Below, in pieces: positions 1 to 12,301 of a DNA stretch of 64,000 nucleotides. Each line of letters begins with the position of its first letter. The first letter of the stretch is position 1. This stretch comes from Monocercomonoides exilis (lineage: Eukaryota; Preaxostyla; Oxymonadida; Polymastigidae), in contig LSRY02000046.1 of the NCBI GenBank assembly GCA_001643675.2, forward strand, positions 248,001 to 312,000. Direction: 5' to 3'. A program made the translations under genes and the position numbers. The notes below the pieces were generated by a model. It was given only the letters and a program-made list of their open reading frames with translations, ran no database searches and had not been told where the DNA came from.

Positions 1-3000
1 ATCATTGGAGGCAACCAACCTGTTTATGAGTTCCCTCCGTTCTTTTACTCACCGCGGTGGATGAAGAACACAACAGAAGAGGTGAAGTTCTTTATCACCT
101 CACATGGCTTGTCGGAGTATGTGTTCTCTTCATCAGATGTGTTAACACCAGATATGCTCTTCCAGTCCTCTTTCCTTCCGCTTCGCTACATCAGTCCTGA
201 AGGTTCAATCGACCCCTCATCTTTGCTTGTGTCGCAGTTTACTCCTTCTCCGACAACGCCCACGCCTGCACTTCCTAATGCACCTTCATCGTCCTCGTCG
301 TCTTCGTCTTCATCTTCTTCTGGAACGTCCACTCCAGAAGTCCGTGCAACCACACCTTGTTCCACATCTTCTGCATCTGCCTCATCAGCCTCGTCTATAC
401 AATCTGCATCATCCAATCCTTTTGCCACTCCAATTTCACTGGCACACCGCAGAGAACCAAAAAGAAAGCCAGAAGTGGTCGATCCGGTGCGTGGATCGTC
501 GCTTGTGAAGCAGCTGTGCGATCAAATGGCATCGAACTTCGAAGGGAAGATCAATGGACTTGTGGAGAATGCAGTGAAGGCGCTGGTGGAAGTGATACAA
601 GTCAATGTTGACACACCCAATGCTCCTAAAGAATGGGTACAATGCAATCCGTCAGCTTTCCACTTGGATCATTTCTTTGGATTGCTCTATTGGCTTCTCT
701 CCTGCCGCTATTCGTCTCGCTCTGCTGATCCATACATCGTGGTGGCCAAGTCTGAAACTATCAGCCCTGCATTCCTCACGTCGTTGCTTACACTCAGCAC
801 GTATTTGTCGAATGAAGCATTCAAAAACTACATCGATCTCAATCGCCTTTCGTTGATGCGACTGTTTTCATTGATTGCGATGAGGAGAGAGTTTGCAGAG
901 CAGTTATGGGTGTGCAGCCTTGCCACTCCGCAGACAAAGATCATTGGAGTAGAGCTTCCTGTGCCTAAAGCAATGAACATCGAGATGAAGACATACCTGG
1001 ACGAGATTGTGTATGCACAGGTCTCATTCCTTCTGATGCTGTGTGAATGGAGCAGCATGCTTTACAGCGAGCTGCTGGGGAGTGTGGTGCATGTGTCACT
1101 GGCACAGCACATCATATCGCACAGACGCTCATTTCCTCGTTCTTCTGCAGTGATGTTCACCTTCATTGCCCAAGCAATGGCAAGCATCGAAGACGAGAAA
1201 ATCCGCGCATCCACAGGAATAAACATCATCCTCAATGAAGTTGGTATGCCAGCGTTGGATCTGCGCCCATCAGTCAGCCTTCTTTCTCTTGTGTTCTTTC
1301 CCGTTCAGATCATCCAAAAGGGAGCGGCATACCTTTTCTCTCCAACATACACGCACCACAAGCTCAGTCGAGCAACAGTTCCCCAAATCGACCAGATGTA
1401 TGGGACATTCCAAAACGCACTTGAATCTGCTTCGAATGAACAAAGTTCGCCTCAAGTAGATCACCTTTCGCTTTCGACTCTTCCTTCTCCTGTCTCACGT
1501 TCAACAGCTCTCAATGTTTCATTCCCATTGTCTCCTTCTTCTTCTTCATCAAGCAATTCGATGTGTGCCAGTGGAGCATCGACAGTTCTGTCAACACCAT
1601 CAGCCCAGCGATTAACCCAACAACAGCTACAGCTTCAGACAGTTGCTGAAATGCCATATCAGACGCTTTCGTATTCACTGGCTCCATTTTCGAGAGACGG
1701 CACTCTTCGGCGAGCGACACAAAGTACAACAAAGGACATCACACGGCACTTGATATCGACACAGTCACCAGGCCAGCACCAGGAAATCATCATAGATATG
1801 CTGAAAAAGATTGTCTCATCTATCAATCCGCTCGAAGACCCGTTCTTCTCCGCGAACGTTATGTTCTCTGATGCATTTCTGGAGCATCCATCTTCTGTGA
1901 ATCACCCGCTCTTCCAGATACTCGACGTATGCGATGTGATCATAACAGACTGGTTCAGCGAGACCATCCGTGGCTCCAGAAGAGACATGCTGTATCAGTT
2001 TCCTGAGCTATCGATGGCATTGTTTGGCTCTTGTGAACCGCTTCTTTCTCGTGCATATGCGTCTGTAGGCCTTTCGTCATCTTCTGCAGTGCCAATTATG
2101 ATATCTGGACAAACACTAACTTCAATGTTTATCTCACTGGCTTCTCTAACATGTGCCTCATTTCCGCTTTTCGTGCGTGGCAGAGCAACTCGGCTGATTG
2201 TGCTTCTTCTTCCGTCTGTCTGCGACCACACGGCACGAATGGACGAGATGATGCTGGATGCGCTGCTGTGTGCGATGGAGTCTGTGTTTGAGAGAGAGAG
2301 CGACTTTGAAAAGAAGAACCAGTTCTTGAACGACGGAACAAACAACATCATGGCAGGCATTTTGACTCAAGACACAAAGGATTCAGTGTCATCTTCATTT
2401 GAATCAGATGCAGTTGTGCCGTTTTCGTTCTTAATCAACTACTCGTCCAACACGCCACCAGAGTACAATGCGATGCCTTCTCCATTCTCTTCTCTTATCC
2501 TTCCTTCGCGATCGTCTTCAGCCTCGGTATCGTCTTTGTCTGCTTCTACGGTCAATTCTTTCTCTTCTTCCCTTCAAAACACTCGTCCTCACACTAATCC
2601 CTCAGAATGCAACCAACGCAGTGTCGATCTTTTGAGCCGCTGGATGATGTTTCTGTGCTTCAGCGTCGGACATATCTGTTCTTTATCAAGCAAAACAACA
2701 AGAAACGTGTTTGGGCCAGGGGCTGCAATTAGAGGAGATGATGGTTCGGATGAGAGAGAGCGCGAAGGAAGCAAGAAAGTACGTTGGACAACAACTCAGA
2801 TCACAGAAAGAATTGCACCTCTTCTGCCGATTGGCTACAGCGGAAGGAAAGAGGAGCTGAGGAGAGACGAGTGGATCAAGACGAAAGTGCAGCGTCTGAA
2901 TGAGATGCTACTCTTCTTCTCTGTCCATTCAAGTGCAATCACAAATTCCAATCTGGATGCCTCTGTTTCATCTTCTTTTGCGTCTGCATCTTCCTCTGCC

Positions 3001-3999
3001 ACTCTGACTGATACCATCCACACGCACTCCACTGTTTCTGTGAAGCCTGAAGGCGCCAAGTGCTGGCATCCATTTGTGGAAGCACACAACCCGAACATTC
3101 TCTCTTTTACTTCGTACATCGAGGAAAGCCCTGTCGTAGCAGCGAATGTGATGAATCTCTTCCAGCCACCTGACAACTTCCCAGGGAAGGGATTGAAGGC
3201 GTACCAGCCATCGACACACTTCTTCTTGCCTTCCGTGTATCACATCTTTATGCAGCACCCAACCCTTTTCCTTTCTGTGAGGCCGCTCCATTCTCCCAAC
3301 CACAGATCCCACCAGGAATTGTACCGCTTGCTGCTATCTTCTGTCGCTGCATCAGTCTTTTCGCGCTCTCACCCTCCGCTTCTGACACGCTTTTCTGTCG
3401 CTACAGCAACAATGCAGTGGAATATTGTGCGTTTTGCATTTGTGCCTCATCTGACAGGGATTTTCTCTGCAAACAGTTCGAGTAACTCGAGGAACAGTGC
3501 GTCGTGCAGCGGAGATGCAACAGGAACGTCAGAATCTTCCACTGCGCTACATTCGCTTTCGGATACAAACAAGAAGGAGAAGCTGCGCCTTCTGTTTCTG
3601 ACATCACTGGAAAAACGACTGGATGAACTTGATGCAATCTGGTCACAACCAGCCATCCAGGAATCGCTATCATCTGACTGTGATTATGCTGCTGCTATTC
3701 TTCACATTGTGATTTTCTCTCTGACGATATTTTCATTCCCTCATTCTCTTGTTTCATACACTGTGAAAAAGCATTTGTCTTCATTGAGCACTATCATACA
3801 GCTGCTTTGTCTCCATCCTGCTGTGCATCAAACAGACTATTCCGAAGATTCAACGATGTCACAATTACCTGAGGGATCCACAAGAACACGCTTAGGACAA
3901 CCTGTTATTTCGCTTCAGAACCACATAATGCTCAGCGAATGCTATTTGTGGCTTACAAATTTTTTGAAAATTACTGTGCCTGATGTTTCAAATGAATGA
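1..3999 (+). CDS. Large Ser-rich protein of unknown function, 5' end outside the window
   Basis: The frame is open from base 1 through an internal ATG at 61 to TGA at 3997-3999, so the window holds the last 1332 codons of a longer protein. The 20 codons before the ATG at 61 look coding (Pro/Phe/Tyr-rich), so I do not treat 61 as the start. The protein alternates hydrophobic, probably helical blocks with Ser/Thr-rich linkers: a poly-Ser run near bases 289-330, others near 1520-1560, 2500-2570 and 2960-3000. The helical blocks suggest a HEAT/ARM-like scaffold, but no motif identified a family. I compared it from memory with HID1/dymeclin and UFD2-type ubiquitin ligases and found no convincing match. 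There is no intron in this portion. Coding status is very likely; function is unknown. Confidence 0.8.
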   Translation: MIGGNQPVYEFPPFFYSPRWMKNTTEEVKFFITSHGLSEYVFSSSDVLTPDMLFQSSFLPLRYISPEGSIDPSSLLVSQFTPSPTTPTPALPNAPSSSSSSSSSSSSGTSTPEVRATTPCSTSSASASSASSIQSASSNPFATPISLAHRREPKRKPEVVDPVRGSSLVKQLCDQMASNFEGKINGLVENAVKALVEVIQVNVDTPNAPKEWVQCNPSAFHLDHFFGLLYWLLSCRYSSRSADPYIVVAKSETISPAFLTSLLTLSTYLSNEAFKNYIDLNRLSLMRLFSLIAMRREFAEQLWVCSLATPQTKIIGVELPVPKAMNIEMKTYLDEIVYAQVSFLLMLCEWSSMLYSELLGSVVHVSLAQHIISHRRSFPRSSAVMFTFIAQAMASIEDEKIRASTGINIILNEVGMPALDLRPSVSLLSLVFFPVQIIQKGAAYLFSPTYTHHKLSRATVPQIDQMYGTFQNALESASNEQSSPQVDHLSLSTLPSPVSRSTALNVSFPLSPSSSSSSNSMCASGASTVLSTPSAQRLTQQQLQLQTVAEMPYQTLSYSLAPFSRDGTLRRATQSTTKDITRHLISTQSPGQHQEIIIDMLKKIVSSINPLEDPFFSANVMFSDAFLEHPSSVNHPLFQILDVCDVIITDWFSETIRGSRRDMLYQFPELSMALFGSCEPLLSRAYASVGLSSSSAVPIMISGQTLTSMFISLASLTCASFPLFVRGRATRLIVLLLPSVCDHTARMDEMMLDALLCAMESVFERESDFEKKNQFLNDGTNNIMAGILTQDTKDSVSSSFESDAVVPFSFLINYSSNTPPEYNAMPSPFSSLILPSRSSSASVSSLSASTVNSFSSSLQNTRPHTNPSECNQRSVDLLSRWMMFLCFSVGHICSLSSKTTRNVFGPGAAIRGDDGSDEREREGSKKVRWTTTQITERIAPLLPIGYSGRKEELRRDEWIKTKVQRLNEMLLFFSVHSSAITNSNLDASVSSSFASASSSATLTDTIHTHSTVSVKPEGAKCWHPFVEAHNPNILSFTSYIEESPVVAANVMNLFQPPDNFPGKGLKAYQPSTHFFLPSVYHIFMQHPTLFLSVRPLHSPNHRSHQELYRLLLSSVAASVFSRSHPPLLTRFSVATATMQWNIVRFAFVPHLTGIFSANSSSNSRNSASCSGDATGTSESSTALHSLSDTNKKEKLRLLFLTSLEKRLDELDAIWSQPAIQESLSSDCDYAAAILHIVIFSLTIFSFPHSLVSYTVKKHLSSLSTIIQLLCLHPAVHQTDYSEDSTMSQLPEGSTRTRLGQPVISLQNHIMLSECYLWLTNFLKITVPDVSNE

Positions 4000-5363
4000 A
4001 GCAGTTCGTATATTGTTATGTATATATTTTGATTAACAATTGCTTGACTATTATTTGTAGGCTATGATTTTTATTTATTTAGTTTTGTTAATGTTATATT
4101 TATTGTGATTTTATGTTTAATAAAATAATAACACTATGATGATATTTTTAAAAGTTTTATATTAATCTTCGAATTGTTTCATTTTAACTGTTTCATTTAA
4201 TTCGTTTTTGTTATGTTTTTATTTATAAAACGATTAGGGATTGCGTTTTTTTTCAAATCGAATTTTTTTTTTCTTTATTCTTTTCTTTTCTTTTCTTTTT
4301 AAAAAATACCTTGAAAGGTTTCAAAACTCAAAAGAAAAAATTTGATATTTTGAATGACGATTCGAAATGGGGAGCAGTAACTCATTATTCTTTTTGATGA
4401 TTACTTTTTCTCTTTTAACCTGAAGCAATTCAATTTTTTCACTGAAATTTTGATACTGTTAATAAAAAGAAAAAAGTCAATAAAATAGAAAACATTCACC
4501 TCACTTTTTTTGGGGGGGAGCTTTAATAATAAAAATCTTGATAAAGAGTAAGCTCTCAAGAACAACTGACTTGCTCAAATCTCTTTTGTAAATTGATTAA
4601 CAACAGATACAATGCAGATTGAATCAAATTATTTAAATTGAAAAAATAATTCAAAATTTTGGGGGTTATTTAAAATAACCCCTGTTTTTTTGAATTGACT
4701 TGCTTATTTTTAAAATCTTCATCCTATTTTGAATTGAATGTTCAAAACATGAAAAAAGATAACATTAAATGATTTGCATAAAAGATTGATATAAAATACG
4801 AAAGATTTTTTTGATTCTCTTTTTGCAAAAATTTTGATCTTTCAATAATCAACTTCGAAAAAATATAATAATTCAATAATTCGTTTAAAATGCTATTCCA
4901 ACTTATGTTATCGAATACATGAGTTATATAATGCGAGTATGCATGGTTTTAACAATTAAAAATTCATTTTTCCCAATATACAAATCATAAAAGCTTCATC
5001 AAATTTTTTCTTTGTTTCTTCGCAATTGAAGGTTGTTTCTTTTAAACTGAAGCACCAACAACAACTTCTGTTCCATTTTGATTAGTCCTCGTTAGGTAAT
5101 TACTGCTTTTTTCGTTTTTAGCAACAACAATTTCCAAACAATATTGTTTTTCATTTTTCGCCTTGTTGATAAACAATGTTAAAAATCATAAACAAGAAAT
5201 ATATAAAACACTGAACGTTAAAAGGTATATATGGTTCTTTTTCAAGATTTCGTTTTTAATTAAGAACATTTAATATTATTTCAAAATTTTATTTTTGGAT
5301 ATTTTTCTTCTTATTAAACCGATCACACAATCTATTTTTAATTCCTTCAACACTTAAAACCTT
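4000..5363. other. AT-rich intergenic region, no gene seen
   Basis: No frame with coding character is visible. AATAAA-like sequence lies just after the upstream gene (about 4116-4126) and could serve 3' end formation. A perfect 21-bp palindrome with GGGG/CCCC ends lies at 4662-4682. A C+T-rich stretch occurs near 4265-4300. I see nothing else. Confidence 0.6.
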
Positions 5364-6720
5364 TGGCCTTTGTCTGTTTTAATTTTTATCCCACTTCATC
5401 CAAACGATTACTCACAAACTTAATTTCTATTTCATTTGTGATAGACATTTATTCTCTTACGTTCCAATCAACGGCTTTATCTTCCAGCTCGCTCAAAACG
5501 TCATCAACGAATTTATCATCTCTTCCATCAACAGATCCGACAAATCTCTCTTTGTCTTCAACACCTCCTTCTTCCACCAAACGTGCTCTTTATCAAATGC
5601 TTCTATGATACACGAAGGATCAGAAAATAACAGAGAAAAGTCAGGATGATTTACTTCATTCGGACTGAACAGCAACAAATTTGAATGGTGCATATGGTAA
5701 AATACAAATGACGGAAATGATTGGGGTGGAGCACTTCAAGTTGTTTGCGAAAATGCCAATCTCACAATCACTTCTTGTACATTCATCAAATGTTCAACTT
5801 ATGGGGAAGGAGCAGCGTTGTTTTGTTATACTTTGTTGAAAATCAGCATCACAAAATCTAATTTCACAAGTTGTTCGGCTTTTTATGGAGGAGCTGCAGA
5901 AATAATATATCCTCAATCCAATTCTGTTTGGACATTCTCAGAAAACAGAGTGGAAAGTTGTTCAATAACAAATTGGTGCGGAACTGGTAGGTATTTTGGT
6001 GTTGTCGGAACTCTAACAACTCTTCAATTTCTGTTTTCGAAATGCAAGTGCATCTCAAATTCAGGTGGTGATTCTGCCGGTTCTTTAACATTTTATAATC
6101 CTCCGCAAAATAAACCAAGTCAATTTTCAATCAATGATTGTCAATTCATCAATTATAAATTGAACTCTTCTTTAACATATGGAGTTGCCGCTATGTGTTT
6201 TTATCCTCCTTTTTCCTGGATGAGCGGGTTCAAATTCATTACATATTGTTTCTTCGATGGCAACACCGCCAAAAATGGAGGAGGAAACGATGTGTTCTTT
6301 AATGGTAATTCCATAGCTCAATCTCCGTTTGAGAATTGCGGATCAACAACAGCGTCAAAAAGAACGTGGAATGCAGAAACAGCTGACAACGCTGAGAACA
6401 ATGGTTGGCTTTCCCTCTTCGTTCAGAACAAAATCGTCGCAAGCAATGGAACTGGTACTGGTGCCTGTGGCAGACCCCAACAGATCCCATGTTCCACCAT
6501 CAAATATGCACCCAATAAATCACATTTCTTCAAAAATCATCTTTAATGGACATCGGCTCAATCTTCTCCATCGTAAATTGCACCATGAGCTGCTTTTTCT
6601 TTTGACGCAAAACCTTTCAAACTCCATCAAAATGGGTGTTCATCTCATTCACCAAATCCATAACAAAAAATTCCTTCATAATGAAAAACAAACCACTTTT
6701 TCTTTTTTGTGCAATAAAAG
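5364..6720 (+). pseudogene. Decayed beta-helix surface-protein gene
   Basis: One frame reads as beta-helix surface protein from about 5461 to 6546. It shows typical short repeats of alternating hydrophobic/polar residues with Cys and Gly-Gly steps, an 'NGGGNDVFF'-type motif near 6274-6300, and a Cys-Gly...Pro-Cys-x-Thr-Ile motif near 6464-6500. The frame is broken by TGA at 5647 and TAA at 5698, and the tail after about 6500 shifts frame (beta-helix-like words continue in another frame to about 6600). There is no start codon, signal peptide or C-terminal membrane anchor. It belongs to the same family as the genes at 18.7-25.1 kb and 59.8-64 kb. Members of this family in oxymonads are cell-surface proteins; this copy is probably dead. 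Confidence 0.65.
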
Positions 6721-8101
6721 TTGAATCGAAGAATGAATAAAAAAAAGAGAGAGAGAAGAATGTTGAAAAAAGAATGGCAACGAAAATTTTTGAAAAGGCA
6801 AAAAGATTACAATTAAAAAAAAAAGTCGGAGTTTGAAATATGTTGAGGACGAAGCATCAGGAGACTGAAGGGAATGAAGGCTCCAATAAAGAGATTTGCG
6901 AGGTGAAAAGAGAGTATTTGTTTTCAATAAAAGTGAAAGAATGCTATGGAAAATTTTGAAACTTGCATAAGAGAGAATATGAGGAGAATATAATTTAGAA
7001 AGTTGGAAAGTGAAAAATGAACATGAAAATTTTCAACAATGTTGCAATTTCAACATCATTTTGAAACGTTAATTGCGATTGAACACAAAAAGCAATCAAA
7101 TCCAAAAATAAAGTTTTTTTTTCGCAACAAAATAGATAAAATTTTTCCATTTTCAATTGATTATTAAAGTGAATTTGATAATAATCTAAGCAATTAATTA
7201 TTCTTTGTTAAAAAGCTCAAAACTGTAAATTTTTCGCAATATTTTCAAAATTGTTTGTGCACAATTTTGTGATAATTTGTATTCAAATTACAAACAATGT
7301 TTCAGATTTGGCAACCACCAATTTAAAAAATTAGTTGTTTCTTTTGATCAAAGAAAAAAATTTATGTTTTAAAAGACATCTTCAAATTGGAATTGTTTTT
7401 GTGCGTTCCATTTTTGAGATACACGGAAATGCAACCTGAATTTAGTGATTTTTTCATCACAGCAATGAACAAAAAACATCTAGAATGCAAATCTGTGCAG
7501 ATATCAGCTATCTGATTAAAAACTGTTCTTAAGAATTTTAAAAAATCTTATATCCCAAGAAGAGAAAACAAAAATTGAAAATAAATCGTATATTAAGTTC
7601 TTGTACAATGACAGAAAAAAATATTGACTGGGTTGAAAAATCTTTCCAACATTCCTCTTGAAATTTATATTTTCTTCAACAATATATGTTTGAGTTGCAA
7701 CTGGAAAATAAAACCTTTCAAAACACAAAATTTTTAAAACATAATTCTTATTTAATCCTCAAATTATCTTTTTCTTTTTCCATTCTATCAATTGTGAAAT
7801 TGAAGCGCTCCTGCTTATCACAAATATGCTCCACATTTTTTTTGCACACTCTTCACTTGACTTTACGAAGAAAATACATCAAATGTTTTCATATGTTTTT
7901 ATTTATTTCATTTTTCAGTGATGAGCTTGGTTTATTCAATGATTCAACAAAATCATAACATTGGAACTCGATAAAAATTTGAACAAATCTTTCTTATCTT
8001 TCAATAATTTCACCAAGTAATGATAAATGCATTCGTCAATTAGATGGAAAATGCTAATTCATCTTTTTCAAACAATTTATAATGGACGAGAGATCTTTTT
8101 T
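6721..8101. other. AT-rich intergenic region, no gene seen
   Basis: Purine-rich plus-strand sequence (6735-6960) is followed by A+T-rich DNA. Short open frames (for example 7686-7958) are rich in Phe, Lys and Asn and have no recognisable features, so I do not call genes. The promoter of the ARL3 gene should lie within the last few hundred bases, but I see no defined element. Confidence 0.5.
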
Positions 8102-8773
8102 ATGGGGTTGTTTTCTTTTTTAAGTCGTCTAAAGGCACAAAAAGCAAAACTTCGTGTTCTTGTTCTGGGATTAGACAATGCAGGAAAATCTACAATATTA
8201 GCATCGTTGGCGGACGAGGAAATTTCTACTGTTACACCAACAGCTGGCTTAAATATAAAAACTGTACAACATCAAAAATATGAGCTTACAATGTGGGACA
8301 TTGGTGGACAAAAATCGATTAGAAAATACTGGAAAAAATATTACAAAGATACAGATGCAGTTGTTCGTATTTTAGTTCTTTTTCATGAAAAATCAAAACT
8401 TTTTAATGAAATTTCAATTTACTTTTTTTCTGTGCAGATCTATGTTGTTGACAGCTCTGATGTTGCTAGAATTGGTGAAACTTATGCAGAATTTTGTCAG
8501 CTACTTCTAGAGCCGCAATTAAGTGGTTTGCTTTTTGAAGCCTTTTTTTGTTAATTATTTCTTTAATTTACAGGACATCCAGTTCTCGTTTTCGCAAATA
8601 AACAAGATTTAAGTTCCGCACTAACTCAGGCAAAAGTGGCAGAAGAATTACATTTGCCATCAATTTCGGATCGACCTTGGCAAATTCAAGCATGCTGCGC
8701 TAAAACCGGAGAAGGACTTAAAGAGGGGATGGAATGGATGTTGGAAGCTGTTTCAGTGATATCATCGAAATGA
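8102..8773 (+). CDS. ARL3: ARL3-type small GTPase (3 exons)
   Basis: Exons 8102-8362, 8438-8525 and 8574-8773 join in phase to 182 aa, the usual ARL3 length. Introns of 75 and 48 bp run GT to CAG. Visible motifs: N-terminal Met-Gly-Leu; P-loop GLDNAGKS; Thr of switch I in the ITPT-like 'TVTPTAG'; G3 WDIGGQ; G4 NKQD; G5 as CAKTGEG. The 'WQIQ' and 'EGxxWM' words near the C terminus are ARL3-like rather than ARF1- or ARL2-like. In other eukaryotes ARL3 releases lipidated cargo from carrier proteins (UNC119, PDE6D) in cilia and flagella, which fits a flagellated cell. The start at 8102 was chosen by family alignment; an upstream in-frame extension lacks family similarity. It stands alone, flanked by repeats. 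Confidence 0.9.
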
Positions 8774-9043
8774 CACTTCGATTCTTAAAAGTTAATGAAA
8801 TTTTGGATTTATTTAATTAAAGTTTTAAAAGAAAAGTAATTTTGAAAATTGATTCTTCAAAAATTATTCTTGTTACAAATTTTGATAAAAATGCAAAAAG
8901 AAACATATATCTAAATTAGCATGAATGAAAGCATTCTTTCATATTATTTTTTTAGATTAATAGGAATATTTTTAAATCACACGTTTTTAAACAATTGTTA
9001 TAAAAATTGGGTTAGAGTTTTTTCTTGTTCATTTTTCTAAATA
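8774..9043. other. Short AT-rich spacer after ARL3
   Basis: 3' flank of the ARL3 gene, with several A-rich motifs suitable for polyadenylation but nothing specific. Confidence 0.4.
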
Positions 9044-9255
9044 CTTGGCTGATCCTTTTTGAAATCATACTTTCGTTCGAGTTTTGATCAAAAATTTAAT
9101 CTCAATGGGATTTAGAAAAAAATGAGTTGAAATAGTGAACACTTATTGTTAATGACATTGCTACTGCAAAAACAAATTTTTATTCAAATCCCATTGAAAA
9201 CAAAATTTTGATCAAAACTCGAACGAAAGTATGATTTCAAAAAGGATCAGCCACT
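9044..9255. mobile_element. Hairpin MITE, family A, copy 1
   Basis: 212-bp non-coding element. The terminal inverted repeats are about 50 bp, beginning CTTGGCTGATCC on the left and ending GGATCAGCCACT on the right. It is flanked by TA on both sides (9042-9043 and 9256-9257), the target duplication expected of Tc1/mariner-type elements. A second copy lies at 46953-47163. It has no ORF and must move in trans. Confidence 0.85.
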
Positions 9256-9257
9256 TA

Positions 9258-12200
9258 TTAAAAAATGAGGTTTTAAAAATGTAAAAAAAAATCAAATTTT
9301 TCGAATAAAATTATTTCAGAATTAATGTTTCAATACTTTTCATTTTTCCTTCAGCTCGATTCATTGAATCACACAGTTAATCATTATCAGAATCGTCACA
9401 ATCGATTTGTTTCAAATTTTCTTTTCTCCGTTTTCTTTTCTACAACAGCTGCTCTCACTTCATTTTATTTCATTTTCGTTCATTTCAATTATCGAATTAA
9501 ATTTTCAGCTTTAAATGATTTTTCGGTTTTTGTTGAAGACTTTCATCAATTAAATTTTTATATGCAGATGTTTTATCTTCAATCTAAACTGAAAACATTC
9601 ACATCAAATATTATCAACGTTGGTGTTAATCACATTTTTGTGTGCAATAACATATCTCGTACGTTTTCATTCATTTTCCATGGTTCATAATAACTCGGCT
9701 GAATAAGAATGTTTACAATTATTTTTCACGATGAGTGGATTTTTAATTTTGAAAAATCGATTTTTTGATCAAAAATTGCTTATATTCGAATTTCAAATAA
9801 TTCTTTTGTGACATGACATGTCAAAAATCATTTATCTGTCACAAAGAAAAAAGAAAGAAAAAATTCGAAATTCGAATTAACAATCAAATCTATCCTTGCC
9901 CTCTCCTTTGTGCGATCTTTCAAATGTCTCCATATCTCAACATTTCACTTAACTCCTCCATTTCCTCCTTCATCCCGTCTCGTTCCAACAATCTCCACAA
10001 CACTTAATGTTCTCAATCTCCATCCATTTTTCATCACATTTGCAGAAACCAATTTTCCATCAATCTCTTTCTTCAGACATATCAACACCTTTTCCCACTG
10101 CTGCTTCATGGTGCATTTGCCCATCTGTCGTCTTTTCTCTTTTCGCATCTTTCATATCTTCCGTTGCTTTTTACTGAAATTCTTTGTAGCAAAATGCAGC
10201 TTATTTAACTTCCATCACAAACAATCAATATTACATAGAAGTTCATTTTATGTTAACGAGCATTGATTTGCGGTAAACAAAACACTCCTTTGAACCTTTC
10301 ATTTCCCCAACATGTAGATTTTTCATTGTTTCTTCTGTTGGACATGTTCATTTTCTTCCCCAGCTGCGCTGAATATCCTTTTATCTGTTAAACTGCTCAT
10401 CTCCTTGCAAACTTCCTCCTGCATCCCTTGAAGCAAATAATTAAATGTCAATTTCATCTTTCTCCTCATCGTTTTCGATTCTACTTACTTTTTTTGTTCA
10501 TCGTTTCTTCTCATCTTGCTTTTTCATGACTCTGTTCGAGTTTCTTTTGCACTGCATGTTCACTTCCATCCCGCATCACTTCCTTCCTTTGAAAAACAGT
10601 GTCAATAACATCAATCATTTTTTCAATCGTTTTGTATGTGACATGAATAAAGGAAAAAAAAACATAAGATTATAATAACTATATTTCTTTTAATAAAAAA
10701 TAATAAATACCATATTCGCCTTTAGAAATTGTTGTTTTTGACTTTGCACTAAATGCAACACGATAATTGTGTGAACGCAAGAATATGTTTCGAATAGAAA
10801 ATCAGAAAAATATTACGAAATTTTTCTCAAAACAGGAAGAAAATTTCCCCAGAAAACAGTGATAATATTTTTTCTTTAACAATTTCGAAGATGAAGATTT
10901 TCTTTGTTCATTAAAAAGTTTGTAAATTGATATTTTATTAGATCAGAATAGAACTTTAACAATTTTGTTCAATAAATTACAAATATTAGATCAATTTGAG
11001 TTTTGTCCAACTTTTTTGAATTGACTGAATCAATTCTGATTTGGCTCAATCTTGTATATTATCAAGAATTAAAAATCTTTATGACAAATATGATCAATTA
11101 TGATAAATTTTAAACTTTGATTTTGTTGTATGACAGTTTATTTTAATCAACATTTTTGTCTATAATTCGCACGGCAGTTTGTTATATATTATTGGTGTGT
11201 ATTTAGCTCTTCAATGTGAAAAAATATGAAAATATTGATGTTATTTTTATTGTTTTATCGTTCCAGACAGCCTATGGCAAATGTTTTTGCTGCTTAAAAC
11301 TTTTATAATCAACGTATTTTTTTTAATTTCTCCTTATCTTAAATTTCTCCTTATTTTTAATTATGTTAAAGAAATATATGAAGTGTTCCAATAAAATTTT
11401 CGTTGTAGACAAATTTTTTGAAACTATTTTCGTTTACCATAAACATATAACTTATTACAAAAGCTTTTTATAACATTGTGAAGTTCATATAAATTTCAAT
11501 AGTGGTTGTTTTTTTGATTTCTGATTTATTTTAAATTTTGTTTTATCTGTAATGATTAATTGCATTTAGCATTTCAAATCAATCATCAATTAAGAATAAA
11601 AAAAGAATATCATTGAATACTTGTGTTTTAATAGTTTGAACAACAGCAACAGTTGAATATCGATTTTTTTAAACATTGAATCGGTGAAGCTTCGCTTTAA
11701 AAAAAAAATCACCGACAAATTGATTCAAATGCATTTGGAATGCATTGTTTAATGGAAATCTTTTGATAATAGAGAGCAAAAAAACAATCAAAAAAGATGA
11801 TCATTTTCACAAAAGAGAATCAATCAACATTGACTCAATCAATTCAAACAAAAACAATTCATATCAAATTTTTATCTTTCTTTTTGGCTTTGCTTAGGCA
11901 ACGCCATGTGATTTATCCAAACTGAATAATGTCTTTCAAAAACATTATGAGTCTTGAAAAACAAATAAACATTTGTGACAGTATTTTTTTTAATTTTATG
12001 AAAAAATCAATAATTTGTTCCAAACTATTTCAACTTTGAATTAATGGAATTGAAGCATTCTCGTGAAAAATAAAACAAAGAAATTTCAATATGTTGAGAA
12101 AAATTTTTGAAAGCACTCAATGGAACAAAAAACATAAAGTAAATTATTTTGTACCATTTCAATTTTTTGATTAAAAATTTCGACTTCTTCCATCAACAGT

Positions 12201-12299
12201 GCGCTGATAACAATTTGAAGCACTAATAACAATTTAATAATAAAATTTTTAAATGCCTTTTTATCTGTTTCAAAATTAACTTAAACCTAATAATAATAA
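9258..12299. other. Gene-poor AT-rich DNA
   Basis: No supported gene. Open frames at 9325-9690, 9910-10266 and 10445-10675 are Phe/Ser/His-rich, start and stop in low-complexity sequence, and show no family motif; a T+C-rich stretch at about 9890-10640 may be an old remnant. A small imperfect hairpin with matching 'TGAATCGGTGA' / 'TCACCGA..' arms sits at about 11677-11730. Confidence 0.45.
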
Positions 12300-12301
12300 T
12301 A

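Noticed and set aside
9325-10675. Short Phe/Ser/His-rich frames as possible small genes
   Set aside because: Low-complexity composition, no motif, no splice or neighbour support.
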